NCBI GenBank assembly: GCA_038206765.1
Contig: JBBRAM010000014.1
Span: forward strand, 1 to 64,000
Reading direction: 5' to 3'
Source of the DNA: UKL13-2 sp038206765
GTDB taxonomy: Bacteria > Pseudomonadota > Gammaproteobacteria > Burkholderiales > Usitatibacteraceae
Length of the DNA: 64,000 nt
The notes under the pieces: model-generated
What the model was told of the DNA's origin: nothing
The model's database searches: none
What the model saw: only the letters and a program-made list of their open reading frames with translations
Program-made: the position numbers and the translations under genes
Shown: piece by piece, positions 34,190-43,320 of the stretch
Layout of the letters: every line of letters begins with the position of its first letter
How positions within the stretch are numbered: position 1 is the first letter of the stretch

Positions 34190-34912
34190 TTAAGCCGCGT
34201 TAGTTGGGTTAGTGGGTAAATTATTGGATAAATCTGGTTGGGAATTTTTGGCCGCTTGCGCCTCCATGCGCCGGACGGCAATGCTGACAAAAAACATCAA
34301 CATGAACGCCATATTGCCCGCAAACGGGATGTAAGCCGCAATCACAACTGCACAGACGCTAATGATAACAAGTCCTAACGTGCGGATACGCATTCCCCGA
34401 TAAACAACTTCGGGCATCGGTGTCATCGTCAATTCATGGTGACGATAAATGTAGCCGCCCATCAGAAGCGACATGATGGCTAGAGACGCCATGATGGCAG
34501 AATAAAATACCTGAGAAAACAGCGCGCCACCATATTCGCCCGAGAGCGCCGAGGCAAATGGCATGAGACTGGCAAAGCCAAGCTGCAAGATGCTGTATGC
34601 CAGTAATTTCCCATCAACATGTCGCACATAATGAAACAGCCGGTGATGCCCGAGCCAAAAAAGTGCCAGCACAAAAAAGCTGATAAACCAGGCGACGAAC
34701 TTGGGAATCAGTTGGATGACTGCACTCATCAATTCAGCATTGTTGTGGACGGTTCCGTGCTCGGGCAGCTTCAGCTCAATTACCAGCAGCGTCATCGCAA
34801 CTGCAAAAATGCCATCGCCCAACGCCTCAATGCGGTGTTTATTATAGAAACGCACCGGCGCATCGCCACCGGGAGTTTGACTACTATTTTGAATCGCGGG
34901 TTGATCGCTCAT
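34190..34912 (-). CDS. TMEM175-family (DUF1211) predicted potassium channel
   Basis: The 240-residue protein has the family signature RIEALGDGIFAVAMTLLVIELKLP (about 26-50, shown as two parts: RIEALGDGIFAVAM and TLLVIELKLP) in the first membrane segment, followed by about five more segments (near 70-88, 98-116, 128-146, 165-185, 190-212). Bacterial TMEM175 proteins form potassium-selective tetramers. Its ATG overlaps the formyltransferase stop by 4 bp and its stop is 5 bp before the dehydrogenase gene, so it is a true member of the arn operon, in the place where a deformylase gene (arnD) might be expected. Confidence 0.85.
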   Translation of the reverse strand: MSDQPAIQNSSQTPGGDAPVRFYNKHRIEALGDGIFAVAMTLLVIELKLPEHGTVHNNAELMSAVIQLIPKFVAWFISFFVLALFWLGHHRLFHYVRHVDGKLLAYSILQLGFASLMPFASALSGEYGGALFSQVFYSAIMASLAIMSLLMGGYIYRHHELTMTPMPEVVYRGMRIRTLGLVIISVCAVVIAAYIPFAGNMAFMLMFFVSIAVRRMEAQAAKNSQPDLSNNLPTNPTNAA

Positions 34913-35955
34913 GTAGTTGATCCCGTTTTTGATTTCGCTATCCCGATGTTTCCAGTGTTGCCGATGGTGCCAATGATGCCGATGGTGGTGCTGGCGGTGT
35001 CGGTAGTGCCTAGCTTGTGCAATCCTGAGCCGAGCCGGGCGGACAACATCACTTCGTGTTGTAGCTGCCCATCAAACTCGGCCTCCAATATGCGCAACAG
35101 GCGGCCATCGCCGCAAAGTGCGACCACCCGCGTCTCGCTCACATTGAGATAGCCGGGGTTTTGATGCGTCAATTTTACCGGTGCCAGCATTGTTCGGGTG
35201 ATGGTGAGTGGCTCTGCTTTGCCGTTGATTTGTACTGTCGTGGTTGCCCCCGGATAAGGCGGTGCCACTGCGCGAACGAGATTATGGATGTTTTGGGCGC
35301 TATCGTGCCAATCAATGACACCATCAGCTGCCTTGCGGCCACCGTAGTAACTACCCGCCGCCAAATCTTGGCTTCGCATCAGCGCCGAGCCGTCGAGCAA
35401 ATCGGGCAGTGCGCGATTCAGCGTGATTTCGGCAGCAACAGTAACTTTATTGAACACTTGCAGCGCATTATCATCAGGCAAAATTGGTACAGCACATTGC
35501 CCCAAGAGCCGCCCCGCATCTGGCTTTTCGACCATTTCATGCAGTGTGGCGCCGGTCTCGGTTTCACCTTTGATAATCGCCCAATTTACGGGCACGCGGC
35601 CTCGGTACTTTGGGAGTAATGAGCCATGCATATTGAAAGCACCTTGTTTGGCGAGCGCCAACAGCGACGGCTTTAACATCATCCGGTAGTAAAACGAGAA
35701 CAGAAAATCGGGGCTGTGTTTGGCAATTTCCGTATGAAATTCTTGTGTGTTCGGATCATCCGGCGTGACCACCGGAATGCCGTGCAAATGCGCCAATTGG
35801 CCAACGCTCTCAAACCAAATATTCTCGGCCGGATTATCAACATGCGTGACAACCAGCTTCACTTCCACACCCTGCGCCAACAGCACCTGCAAGCAGCGAT
35901 GCCCGACATTGTGATAAGCGAAGACGACTGCTGACTTTGGGGATGTCAAGGTCAT
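34909..35955 (-). CDS. ArnA-type formyltransferase (stand-alone)
   Basis: The 348-residue protein is a formyltetrahydrofolate-dependent formyltransferase. Catalytic residues of the family are visible: Asn108 and His110 in FNMHGSLLPKYRGR and Asp146 in EKPDAG. It lacks the dehydrogenase half of E. coli ArnA. It would formylate UDP-4-amino-4-deoxy-arabinose before transfer to lipid carrier. The last 25 residues are low-complexity (TTIGIIGTIGNTGNIG), encoded by a 9-bp array, and probably form a disordered tail. Overlaps arnC and the TMEM175 gene by 4 bp each. Confidence 0.88.
   Translation of the reverse strand: MTLTSPKSAVVFAYHNVGHRCLQVLLAQGVEVKLVVTHVDNPAENIWFESVGQLAHLHGIPVVTPDDPNTQEFHTEIAKHSPDFLFSFYYRMMLKPSLLALAKQGAFNMHGSLLPKYRGRVPVNWAIIKGETETGATLHEMVEKPDAGRLLGQCAVPILPDDNALQVFNKVTVAAEITLNRALPDLLDGSALMRSQDLAAGSYYGGRKAADGVIDWHDSAQNIHNLVRAVAPPYPGATTTVQINGKAEPLTITRTMLAPVKLTHQNPGYLNVSETRVVALCGDGRLLRILEAEFDGQLQHEVMLSARLGSGLHKLGTTDTASTTIGIIGTIGNTGNIGIAKSKTGSTT
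34943..34987. repeat. 9-bp tandem array in the 3' end of the formyltransferase gene
   Basis: Five ungapped 9-bp units (CCGATGTTT, CCAGTGTTG, CCGATGGTG, CCAATGATG, CCGATGGTG); more diverged copies continue to about 35010. The unit is three codons, so the tail can vary in length without frameshift. Confidence 0.75.
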
Positions 35956-36917
35956 TCGTCCTTGTTTTCCGCGTTTTCCAATACGGCATCAATCATGTAA
36001 CGCGGCCGTAGCCGGACCTGATCGTAAATTCGCCCCACATATTCGCCCAGCAAGCCGATGCCGAAAAGAGTGACACCAATCAGGAAAAACGCAATGCCAA
36101 AGAGGGTAAATAATCCCTCTGCTTCGGGCCCCAACACCAAGCGCCGAATGGCCAGGAAGATCACGAAGCAAATCGAGAGAACTGAAATAACAATGCCGAT
36201 TAACGAAAACACCCGCAGCGGCAGCGTCGAAAAACCGGTCATTAAATCAAAATTTAATTTGATGAGCTGTTGCAGCGAATATTTCGATTCGCCCGCAAAC
36301 CGCTCCTCATGGGCAACTTCAATCTCCACCGGCCGGCGTGAGAACGAGTAGGCAAGCGCTGGAATGAAGGTTGATGTGTCTTTGGTTTGGTTGATTGCCA
36401 ACACGATATCGCGGCTATAGGCGCGCAACATGCAGCCTTGGTCGGTCATTTTGATATTGGTGATGCGCTCGCGGGTGCGGTTCATTGCTTTCGAGGCATA
36501 GCGACGAAACAGCGAATCCTGGCGCTGCTTGCGGATGCTACCCACGTAATCATGGCCTTTGTCCATCTCCGCCAATAACGCGCCGATTTCTTCCGGCGGG
36601 TTTTGTAAATCGGCGTCCAAGGTAACAATGCGCTGGCCGCGGCAGTGCTCAAAGCCAGCCATAATCGCCATATGCTGGCCATAGTTGCCCTTGAACAAGA
36701 CCACGCGTGTTACGTCCGGCCTTGCTTGGAATTGCTCACGCAGCAAGGCCGCAGAGCGATCGGAGGAGCCATCATTGATGAAAATAATTTCGTAGCTGAT
36801 ATTGAGTTTATCGAGCGCAGGGTAAAGCCTTGAGAAAAGTTGGGCTAACCCAAGCTCCTCGTTATAAACAGGAATGACGATGGATACATTCGGTGAAAGT
36901 TTCACGATGCTGGTCAT
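35952..36917 (-). CDS. arnC: Undecaprenyl-phosphate 4-deoxy-4-formamido-arabinose transferase (ArnC type)
   Basis: The 321-residue GT2 enzyme has NVSIVIPVYNEELGL at the start, TLDADLQNPPEEI with the DxD metal motif, a TDQGCMLRAYSRDIV acceptor segment and two C-terminal membrane segments (about 230-255 and 265-290). It moves the formylated amino sugar to undecaprenyl phosphate at the inner face of the membrane. It is 3 bp after arnB and overlaps the formyltransferase gene by 4 bp. GtrB- or DPM-like transferases look similar, but the gene order favours ArnC. Confidence 0.88.
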   Translation of the reverse strand: MTSIVKLSPNVSIVIPVYNEELGLAQLFSRLYPALDKLNISYEIIFINDGSSDRSAALLREQFQARPDVTRVVLFKGNYGQHMAIMAGFEHCRGQRIVTLDADLQNPPEEIGALLAEMDKGHDYVGSIRKQRQDSLFRRYASKAMNRTRERITNIKMTDQGCMLRAYSRDIVLAINQTKDTSTFIPALAYSFSRRPVEIEVAHEERFAGESKYSLQQLIKLNFDLMTGFSTLPLRVFSLIGIVISVLSICFVIFLAIRRLVLGPEAEGLFTLFGIAFFLIGVTLFGIGLLGEYVGRIYDQVRLRPRYMIDAVLENAENKDE

Positions 36918-36920
36918 CGC

Positions 36921-38087
36921 TTAAGCCGCCTGAAGTTGGTTGACGCGAACAATCTCAATCAACGCGGCACAGACGCGTTCCACATCAGCAATCGTGATCA
37001 ACGGATGCAGCGGCAACGTTACCGTCTCTCGTGCAATTCGTTCGGCGTTCGGGTGTTCGCCGTCATGATGTCCTTGGTTGCGGAACAACGTGGACAGGTG
37101 CATGGCCTCATACGAAACACCAATCCCGATTTGTTGCGCGTGCATGGCGTCCATAAATTGTTTGCGGGAGATTGTCATTTTCGAGAGCGGAAGCAACACG
37201 CAGAACATATTCCAGCTATGGCCTGATTCCTCGCCCGGATAAGCGGGCGCTGGCAACGATATGCCAAGTTGTTCAGCAACGGGTGTGAGCCGTGCAAAAT
37301 AATGCACGGCCAATTTTTGCCGGGCTGCACACCAACCATTGAGTAGCTTTAGCTGCGCCAATCCGAGGCAAGCCGACACATCGCTCATATTAAATTTGCC
37401 GCCGGGATAATCGACATCGCGAGTGCCGTCCGCGAGCCTGGTAATACCATGAAAACGCAACACTTCAGCACGCTTGGCCTCAGCCTCATTCGCGAACACG
37501 GCCGCACCGCCTTCGACAGTAGTCATATTTTTGTTTGGATGAAAACTGAAGGTTGCTATATCGCCAAACGCCCCTATCCGCGCCTGTTGGCCGCCCCGTC
37601 CCCACGAAGAGCCGATCGCCAATGCCGCATCTTCAATCACCCGTAATTTGTGCTTTTGGGCAATGGCATACAAACGATCCATGTCACACGGTAAGCCTGA
37701 AAAATGCGTTGGCACAATGGCTTTGGTCTTTTCAGTGATTGCACGCTCAACCTCATCGAGATTGATATTGCGACTGGTGAAATCACAATCCACAAACACC
37801 GTTTTGGCGCCCACTTTTTCGATCATATTGCCGACCGAGAAAAACGTCATCGCCGAGGTAATCACTTCGTCCCCTGCGCCGATGCCGCAAACTTCAAACG
37901 CAACTTCCATGGCCGCAGTCGCCGAGGTGAAAACCCGAGTAGGGCGGCCACCGTGGTATTCGGACAATGCACGCTCAAACTCCAGCACCTGCGGTCCGCT
38001 GGTCAGCCAGCCGGATATCAAGGTCTGTTTAACGGCTTCTGCCATGGCATCGTCAATAATGGGGCCAGCAAATTTTAGGTAGTTCAT
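36921..38087 (-). CDS. arnB: UDP-4-amino-4-deoxy-arabinose aminotransferase (ArnB type)
   Basis: The 388-residue DegT/DnrJ/EryC1 PLP enzyme has the PLP lysine at about Lys186 in FSFHPNKNMTTVEGG, VIEDAALAIGS earlier and GGKFNMSDVSACLGLAQL later. It aminates the UDP-4-keto-pentose made by the ArnA-type dehydrogenase. First of the tightly packed arn block (3 bp before arnC), 38 bp after the small EamA gene. Confidence 0.92.
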   Translation of the reverse strand: MNYLKFAGPIIDDAMAEAVKQTLISGWLTSGPQVLEFERALSEYHGGRPTRVFTSATAAMEVAFEVCGIGAGDEVITSAMTFFSVGNMIEKVGAKTVFVDCDFTSRNINLDEVERAITEKTKAIVPTHFSGLPCDMDRLYAIAQKHKLRVIEDAALAIGSSWGRGGQQARIGAFGDIATFSFHPNKNMTTVEGGAAVFANEAEAKRAEVLRFHGITRLADGTRDVDYPGGKFNMSDVSACLGLAQLKLLNGWCAARQKLAVHYFARLTPVAEQLGISLPAPAYPGEESGHSWNMFCVLLPLSKMTISRKQFMDAMHAQQIGIGVSYEAMHLSTLFRNQGHHDGEHPNAERIARETVTLPLHPLITIADVERVCAALIEIVRVNQLQAA

Positions 38088-38125
38088 GAAATTTTCAGAA
38101 AATTAAGCGGGAGGGGTGCAGATTT

Positions 38126-38509
38126 TCAGACTGCAGGTGATGAGCGTGCAACCAGATAAATGCCAATTAAAATAAAGCCGATACCCAGTAATTTTTGTGC
38201 AGTGAGCGACTCGCCAAATAAGTAATACGCCGCAAACGCATTTACCACATAACCAATCGACAACATCGGGTAGGCCACGCTCACGGGCACGCGTGAGAGC
38301 GCCAAAATCCATACCACCACGCTGACCGCATAGCAGCCCAAGCCCGCGATAATCGGCCATTGCGTCGCCACTTTCAAACCAATCGGCACAATATTCTCAA
38401 ATGAAAAATCAAACGCGCCGATGCGAGTGGTGCCAGCTTTGAGGAGCAATTGCGCTGCAGCGTTTAGCAACACGCCGAATAGAATGAGGGAAAAACTAGT
38501 GATGTTCAA
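38126..38509 (-). CDS. Small EamA/SMR transporter (ArnE/ArnF-like subunit)
   Basis: The 127-residue protein has four membrane segments (about 4-24, 45-65, 70-92, 98-118) and the pattern of the small EamA/SMR family (YPMLSIGYVVNAFAAYYLFGE). ArnE and ArnF flip the lipid-linked amino sugar across the inner membrane in enterobacteria; only one such gene is present, so a homodimer is likely. Flanked by arnT and arnB on the same strand. Confidence 0.82.
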   Translation of the reverse strand: MNITSFSLILFGVLLNAAAQLLLKAGTTRIGAFDFSFENIVPIGLKVATQWPIIAGLGCYAVSVVVWILALSRVPVSVAYPMLSIGYVVNAFAAYYLFGESLTAQKLLGIGFILIGIYLVARSSPAV

Positions 38510-38559
38510 AATAGATTATTTCTGCTGAGTGTTTTTGATCTTGCCGATTTGCAATTTAG

Positions 38560-40182
38560 TTACAGTTTACGAATCGCAACGCGACGTTGATCTTTATAGA
38601 TGATTTCAAAATTAAGTCCCAGCGCTGTAAGCTCAACAGCACCGGTAGGTTGAATTATAGCGATTGCAGCGCCTGGCGCGTTCCAGCTTGCGGGTAAATC
38701 TTTGATGGATCCGATGTGTTTGGTGGGCTCTGCCTTCTGTCCCATCTCGAATTCATCAACATATTCCACCAGCGTCATCGTTCGCTTGAGATTGAACGGT
38801 AACGATTGATCGTAAATTTTGATCGCATAGAGGCGGGTTTCAGGGGTTAAGTACTTTTTGATTGCGTCCGCGGTGGCGACGGTTATTTTGTTGGGAATGG
38901 TGGTGTCGACACCGCGCGCGACCAACATAATCATGACGGTCATGGCAACTGCCATCGTTTGCAAAGCGAGCAGTTTTTTATGACGCGCTAACATCACATA
39001 AGCAATGACTACTGCAAACGCCCAAACGCCCAACCCTGCCATCATCATTTGGCTGGAGCCGGTGTCTCTCCAGACGGCGTAAATGCCCGCCAATGCCAAC
39101 GGGAGCGTTGGGAGGATGAGCCACGCCATTGTTTTTGAAGGGACGTTCTTAAAATACAAGCCAATCGCAAGGGCCAAAAACGGAATAATCGGCAAAATAT
39201 AGCCGGGCAGTTTTGAGCTGGACGCTGAAAAAAACAACAACACAAAACCCGAAAAAATCAGCGCAAATTTCACTGGCGCAAAGGTTGTTCCATCGGCTTT
39301 GCTGATCCGCAATGCAGTGTCGCGCCAGCCGTTCAAAATTGCGGGAAACAACGCCAATCCCCACGGCATTAATCCCGACACAGCCAGCGCCGCAAACGAC
39401 CACCAAGGCGCGCCACGACGATGTGAAGAGGTTAGGAATCGCTCAAAATGTTCGTGCACAAAGTAAAATTGGGGGAACTCAGGGTTTTGCAGCGATACCG
39501 CGACATGCCAAGGCACGGTAATGACAAAAAACAATGCCAGCCCGTAGAACCATTCCAACCTCGTCAGCAGACGCCAATCGCGCTGGGTTAAACAATAAAA
39601 AAATATCGCAGCCGAGGGAAACACAATGCCAATCAAGCCTTTTGATAACACCGCACCCGCCATGCCTGTCCATGCGATGAGCATCCATCGCCGCCGCGAT
39701 GCGTCGTTTTGGGCGGATTGGGCGATCATGAATCCGCACACGCCCATCGTCATCCAAAACGTCAGCCCCACATCAAGCGTGACAATCTGCGTAAATACCG
39801 TGAAATACCAAGCCCCAACCAGCGTTAGCGCCACATAAACGCCGGCTTCACCCCCATAAAGACGGGCGGCGGTATAACCGATCAGGAGTACGCAGCCCAA
39901 TGCACAAAGGAATATATAAAGCCGGGCTGAAAATTCGCTTTCGCCGAACAACTTAAAAGAAACCGCTGTCGCCCAATATTGCAGGGGCGGCTTTTCAAAA
40001 TATTTCAGGCCATTCAGACGCGGCGTGATGAAATCGTTGGACATGGCCATTTCGCGGGCAATCTCCGAATAGCGGCCCTCATCAGGATCAGCCAGTTTTC
40101 GGGTTCCCAACTCAGTAAATGCGAGCAACGCGAGCAGTAGCGCAACGAAAATGGCAATTGGTCGGGAGGCGGAAAAAGTCAT
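38560..40182 (-). CDS. arnT: ArnT-like lipid A glycosyltransferase
   Basis: Read from the ATG at 40182 the protein has 540 residues and about twelve membrane segments. The first periplasmic loop has the GT83/PMT motif DPDEGRYSEIAREM, followed by NGLKYFEKPPLQYW, typical of ArnT. It moves 4-amino-arabinose from undecaprenyl phosphate to lipid A, lowering the negative charge and giving resistance to polymyxin and host peptides. Frame continues upstream to 40260, but those residues look non-coding. Putative first gene of the arn operon; the promoter should lie at 40183-40377, which it shares with the rightward UDG gene. Confidence 0.88.
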   Translation of the reverse strand: MTFSASRPIAIFVALLLALLAFTELGTRKLADPDEGRYSEIAREMAMSNDFITPRLNGLKYFEKPPLQYWATAVSFKLFGESEFSARLYIFLCALGCVLLIGYTAARLYGGEAGVYVALTLVGAWYFTVFTQIVTLDVGLTFWMTMGVCGFMIAQSAQNDASRRRWMLIAWTGMAGAVLSKGLIGIVFPSAAIFFYCLTQRDWRLLTRLEWFYGLALFFVITVPWHVAVSLQNPEFPQFYFVHEHFERFLTSSHRRGAPWWSFAALAVSGLMPWGLALFPAILNGWRDTALRISKADGTTFAPVKFALIFSGFVLLFFSASSSKLPGYILPIIPFLALAIGLYFKNVPSKTMAWLILPTLPLALAGIYAVWRDTGSSQMMMAGLGVWAFAVVIAYVMLARHKKLLALQTMAVAMTVMIMLVARGVDTTIPNKITVATADAIKKYLTPETRLYAIKIYDQSLPFNLKRTMTLVEYVDEFEMGQKAEPTKHIGSIKDLPASWNAPGAAIAIIQPTGAVELTALGLNFEIIYKDQRRVAIRKL

Positions 40183-40377
40183 ATCGGTTTCATATAGCGC
40201 CTGCAAGGGCTTGATGTTCGATTTTACCGGCAAATAGTGGCAATAGCCTGCGCATTGCATTTGCCTACAACGGGTTCAACGTCAGGGATGGCCTTTTGAA
40301 ACGACCAATCGGGTGCGACACCGATATCAGTATTGCTTAATCATCGTTCAACCATCGCGCAATCAATAGAGACTTCT

Positions 40378-40998
40378 ATGCTCAACATTCGCACTATTTC
40401 GCAAACGCAGCTTCGCAAGACCAATGCATTGCTGCGCGAGGTGCGCAGCTGTGACCTGTGTGCGAAGCATCTCAAAGACGGCGTGAGACCCGTCTTGCAA
40501 GTCAGTCCGGCCGCACGCATTCTGGTCGCCGGTCAGGCACCGGGACGCAAGGTGCACGAAACCGGCATCCCATTTGCTGATGCCAGCGGGGAGCGGCTAA
40601 GGCTGTGGATGGGCATTGATCGCGCGACGTTTTACGATGAAGCGAAGATCGCGATTCTGCCGATGGGTTTTTGTTATCCGGGCACAGGCTCGTCGGGTGA
40701 TTTGCCACCGAGCCCGGAGTGTGCGCCCGCTTGGCGGGAGCAATTACTTGCCGCTACGCCAAACATTCAATTGACGCTGCTAATCGGGCAATACGCCCAA
40801 GATTGGCATTTGGGCAAGCTTTGCAAACCGACGCTGACAGAAACGGTTCGCGCTTGGCGGAAATATGACGAGGCGCTACTGCCCTTACCGCATCCGAGCC
40901 CGCGTAACAATATTTGGCTGGCAAAAAATCCGTGGTTTGGATCAGACGTGCTGCCGATGCTTGAGCTTAAAGTGAAGCAAATTTTGGATGCGCGCTGA
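40378..40998 (+). CDS. Uracil-DNA glycosylase family protein
   Basis: The 206-residue protein starts at the ATG at 40378; an upstream TTG extension has no support. It contains a CDLC pair, ILVAGQAPGRKVHETGIPF with the glycosylase motif A, MGFCYPGTGSSGDLPP, LLIGQYAQDWHL and a LPHPSPRNNIW C-terminal motif. This group is related to UDG family 4/5 and SMUG-like enzymes, which cut uracil out of DNA. The exact substrate is not certain. It is divergent from arnT. Confidence 0.85.
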   Translation: MLNIRTISQTQLRKTNALLREVRSCDLCAKHLKDGVRPVLQVSPAARILVAGQAPGRKVHETGIPFADASGERLRLWMGIDRATFYDEAKIAILPMGFCYPGTGSSGDLPPSPECAPAWREQLLAATPNIQLTLLIGQYAQDWHLGKLCKPTLTETVRAWRKYDEALLPLPHPSPRNNIWLAKNPWFGSDVLPMLELKVKQILDAR

Positions 40999-41029
40999 AA
41001 CGTCGCAACAACCTTGCAATAGCGAGGTT

Positions 41030-41749
41030 TCAGGTCGATTTCAGCAAGACAATCACCGCGCCCGCGCCGCCATCGCCCAAGCCAGCATCGCAAAATGCCA
41101 GCACTTCATCGCGTTGCGATAGCGATAGTCGAACCTTGTTGCGAATGACGGGCACGCCGCCGGGCGAGCGCGTGCCGCGCCCGTGAATGATGCGGATGCA
41201 ACGTATGCCGCGATGACGCGCTCCGGCAATGAACTGCGCCAATTCGTCGCGCGCGCTGGTGGTGGTGTGGCCGTGCAGGTCAAGGGTGGCTTGCACTGCC
41301 CATTGGCCGCGTTTGAGTTTACGGATCACCTCGCGGGGAATGCCGTTGCGTAAGAAGCTGATGAGATCGCCGGTTTCGATATCGTCATCCCAGCCGGAGG
41401 TGTCGTTCAGTAATTCCAGCGGCACATGCGCTTCATCTGCGATGCGTTTAGCCGCGATGGGCTTGGGGAGTGGCTTCCTGAGTGCAGCGTGATCGGAGGG
41501 TTTGATTGGTTTGACTTGATCAGCCATCATTTCGGCTTGAAAAAGCGCTTCATCGGTTAGCGGGGAATTCGGCAAATTCGGCGAACTCGGCTCTGGGCGG
41601 GGTGTTTGGGCCATTTTCGCGGCGCTTTCGGCTGCTTGTTGTTGCGCAGCCTCTAGCTTCTTTGCCGTATCGCTCGCCGCCTTCTTGGCCACCATTTCAG
41701 CAACTGAAACCCTAGTAAGGGCGGGGTTTCCAGGCCATTTTTGCTTCAA
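41030..41749 (-). CDS. Smr-domain protein (MutS2-type endonuclease domain)
   Basis: The 239-residue protein has a charged, Ala-rich N-terminal half and a C-terminal Smr domain with LDLHGHT and RIIHGRGTRSPGG. Smr domains nick DNA or RNA. The most likely start is TTG at 41749, which has AGGAGCGG six bases upstream; there is no in-frame ATG until about residue 19. It is just downstream of trxB on the same strand, a common neighbour pair in betaproteobacteria. Confidence 0.85.
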   Translation of the reverse strand: MKQKWPGNPALTRVSVAEMVAKKAASDTAKKLEAAQQQAAESAAKMAQTPRPEPSSPNLPNSPLTDEALFQAEMMADQVKPIKPSDHAALRKPLPKPIAAKRIADEAHVPLELLNDTSGWDDDIETGDLISFLRNGIPREVIRKLKRGQWAVQATLDLHGHTTTSARDELAQFIAGARHRGIRCIRIIHGRGTRSPGGVPVIRNKVRLSLSQRDEVLAFCDAGLGDGGAGAVIVLLKST

Positions 41750-41808
41750 ACGCCGCTCCTATAATAGAGTTTTATGGTTTTAACGATAACATCGCGCCTG
41801 CTTGGCGC

Positions 41809-42762
41809 TTAATGTTTAATACTCTCCAAATACCGATCCGCGTCGAGAGCAGCCATGCAGCCCGTTCCCGCACTTGTGACCGCTTGGCGATAGACATGAT
41901 CCTGCACATCGCCCGCTGCAAACACGCCTGGCACACTGGTCGCCGTTGCGTCACCTTGCAGCCCACCTTTAGTGATGATGTAGCCGTTTTTCATGTCCAG
42001 TTTGCCTTCGAAAATATCTGTATTTGGTTTGTGGCCGATCGCAATAAAGCAGCCTTTAAGCTCTAAATCTTTGGTCGTTGCATCGACGATTGATTTTACG
42101 CGAACGCCGGTTACGCCAGTTTTATCGCCGAGCACCTCATCAAGTGTATGGTTCCAGAGAATGGTCACCTTGCCTTCTTTTTCCTTAGCCAATAAACGAT
42201 CCGCCAAGATGCGTTCCGAACGGAATTTATCGCGACGATGGATCACTGTGACATGCTTGGCGATATTCGATAGGTAAAGCGCTTCTTCAACCGCGGTGTT
42301 GCCGCCGCCAACCACGCAAACATCCTGGTTTTTGTAGAAAAATCCATCGCAGGTCGCACAACCGGAAACCCCTTTGCCCATCATGGCGGTCTCGGATTCC
42401 AGACCCAAATATTGCGCCGAAGCACCGGTGGCGATGATGAGCGCGTCGCAGGTAAAGGCGTCGCCGTCGCCTTGTAAGGTATAGGGTTTTTTGCTGAAAT
42501 CAACCGTGTGAATGTGATCAAAAATTACCTTCGTATCAAAGCGTTCGGCGTGCTTTAAAAACCGCTCCATCAGTTCCGGCCCTTGCACGCCGTCAGCATC
42601 GGCCGGCCAGTTTTCCACGTCCGTCGTGGTCATTAATTGCCCGCCTTGCGCCATCCCGGTGATGAGCACCGGGTGCAAGTTGGCGCGGGCGGCATAAACG
42701 GCCGCGGTATAGCCGGCGGGGCCTGAGCCAAGAATAATCAGGGGATGGTGTTGGGTGGTCAT
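41809..42762 (-). CDS. trxB: Thioredoxin reductase
   Basis: The 317-residue flavoprotein has an N-terminal FAD motif GSGPAGYTAA (12-21), a redox pair C135-x2-C138 in SGCATCDGFF, NADPH-binding GGGNTAVEEALYL and C-terminal GVFAAGDVQDHVYRQ. It passes electrons from NADPH to thioredoxin. The length is typical (E. coli 321). Confidence 0.95.
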   Translation of the reverse strand: MTTQHHPLIILGSGPAGYTAAVYAARANLHPVLITGMAQGGQLMTTTDVENWPADADGVQGPELMERFLKHAERFDTKVIFDHIHTVDFSKKPYTLQGDGDAFTCDALIIATGASAQYLGLESETAMMGKGVSGCATCDGFFYKNQDVCVVGGGNTAVEEALYLSNIAKHVTVIHRRDKFRSERILADRLLAKEKEGKVTILWNHTLDEVLGDKTGVTGVRVKSIVDATTKDLELKGCFIAIGHKPNTDIFEGKLDMKNGYIITKGGLQGDATATSVPGVFAAGDVQDHVYRQAVTSAGTGCMAALDADRYLESIKH

Positions 42763-43320
42763 GAAATGCTTTCGGGGGTAGGGATCGTAAAAAAATGTAG
42801 AACTTGAAAGTAAAGAACGTCAAGAGAACGTCAAAATAAACAGCGCGGTGCTGAACAGCGTGAAGGTAATGAACGTGACACTTCAGGGCGTGATGAAAAA
42901 TGAGCACAAGAAACGCATTTTAACTGATGACTGTTGGCCGATGAGAGCAAGGCACACTATTTAAGTGGGCGGTTTGTCGCGACCGCATATTTGCTCTGAA
43001 GCCCACATTGCGCCGCCGCGGCTGACCTCCGACCACCGCGATGCGTATCCAAACGAGGATTGCAGCATTGGTCGCACCACACCTTGTTATCCTATTTGGT
43101 GACAAAATTGAAAAAATCAATATCCATTGAGATATGCGAGAATGCTTATAAATCAGCAAGATAACGAACGGTGATGTTATTCTGCTTTAATGTCCGGTCG
43201 CGCCCGCTGAGATTTAAAAAATCACTAACGCTAACGTAAGATATAAAGCTGCGTGCGCTCAAATTTGGTTGAAAATAGCGTGAAATACCTTGAACGAAAA
43301 TTGGATTTAGTGAGGAAAAT
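42763..43320. other. Gene-free gap between trxB and the Crp/Fnr gene
   Basis: This 558-bp divergent region contains promoters for trxB and the Crp/Fnr gene, though no convincing -35/-10 pair stands out. AACGTCAAGAGAACGTC near 42815-42835 is a short direct repeat, and CACTAACGCTAACG lies about 100 bp before the regulator. Small open frames here are not protein-like. Confidence 0.6.
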
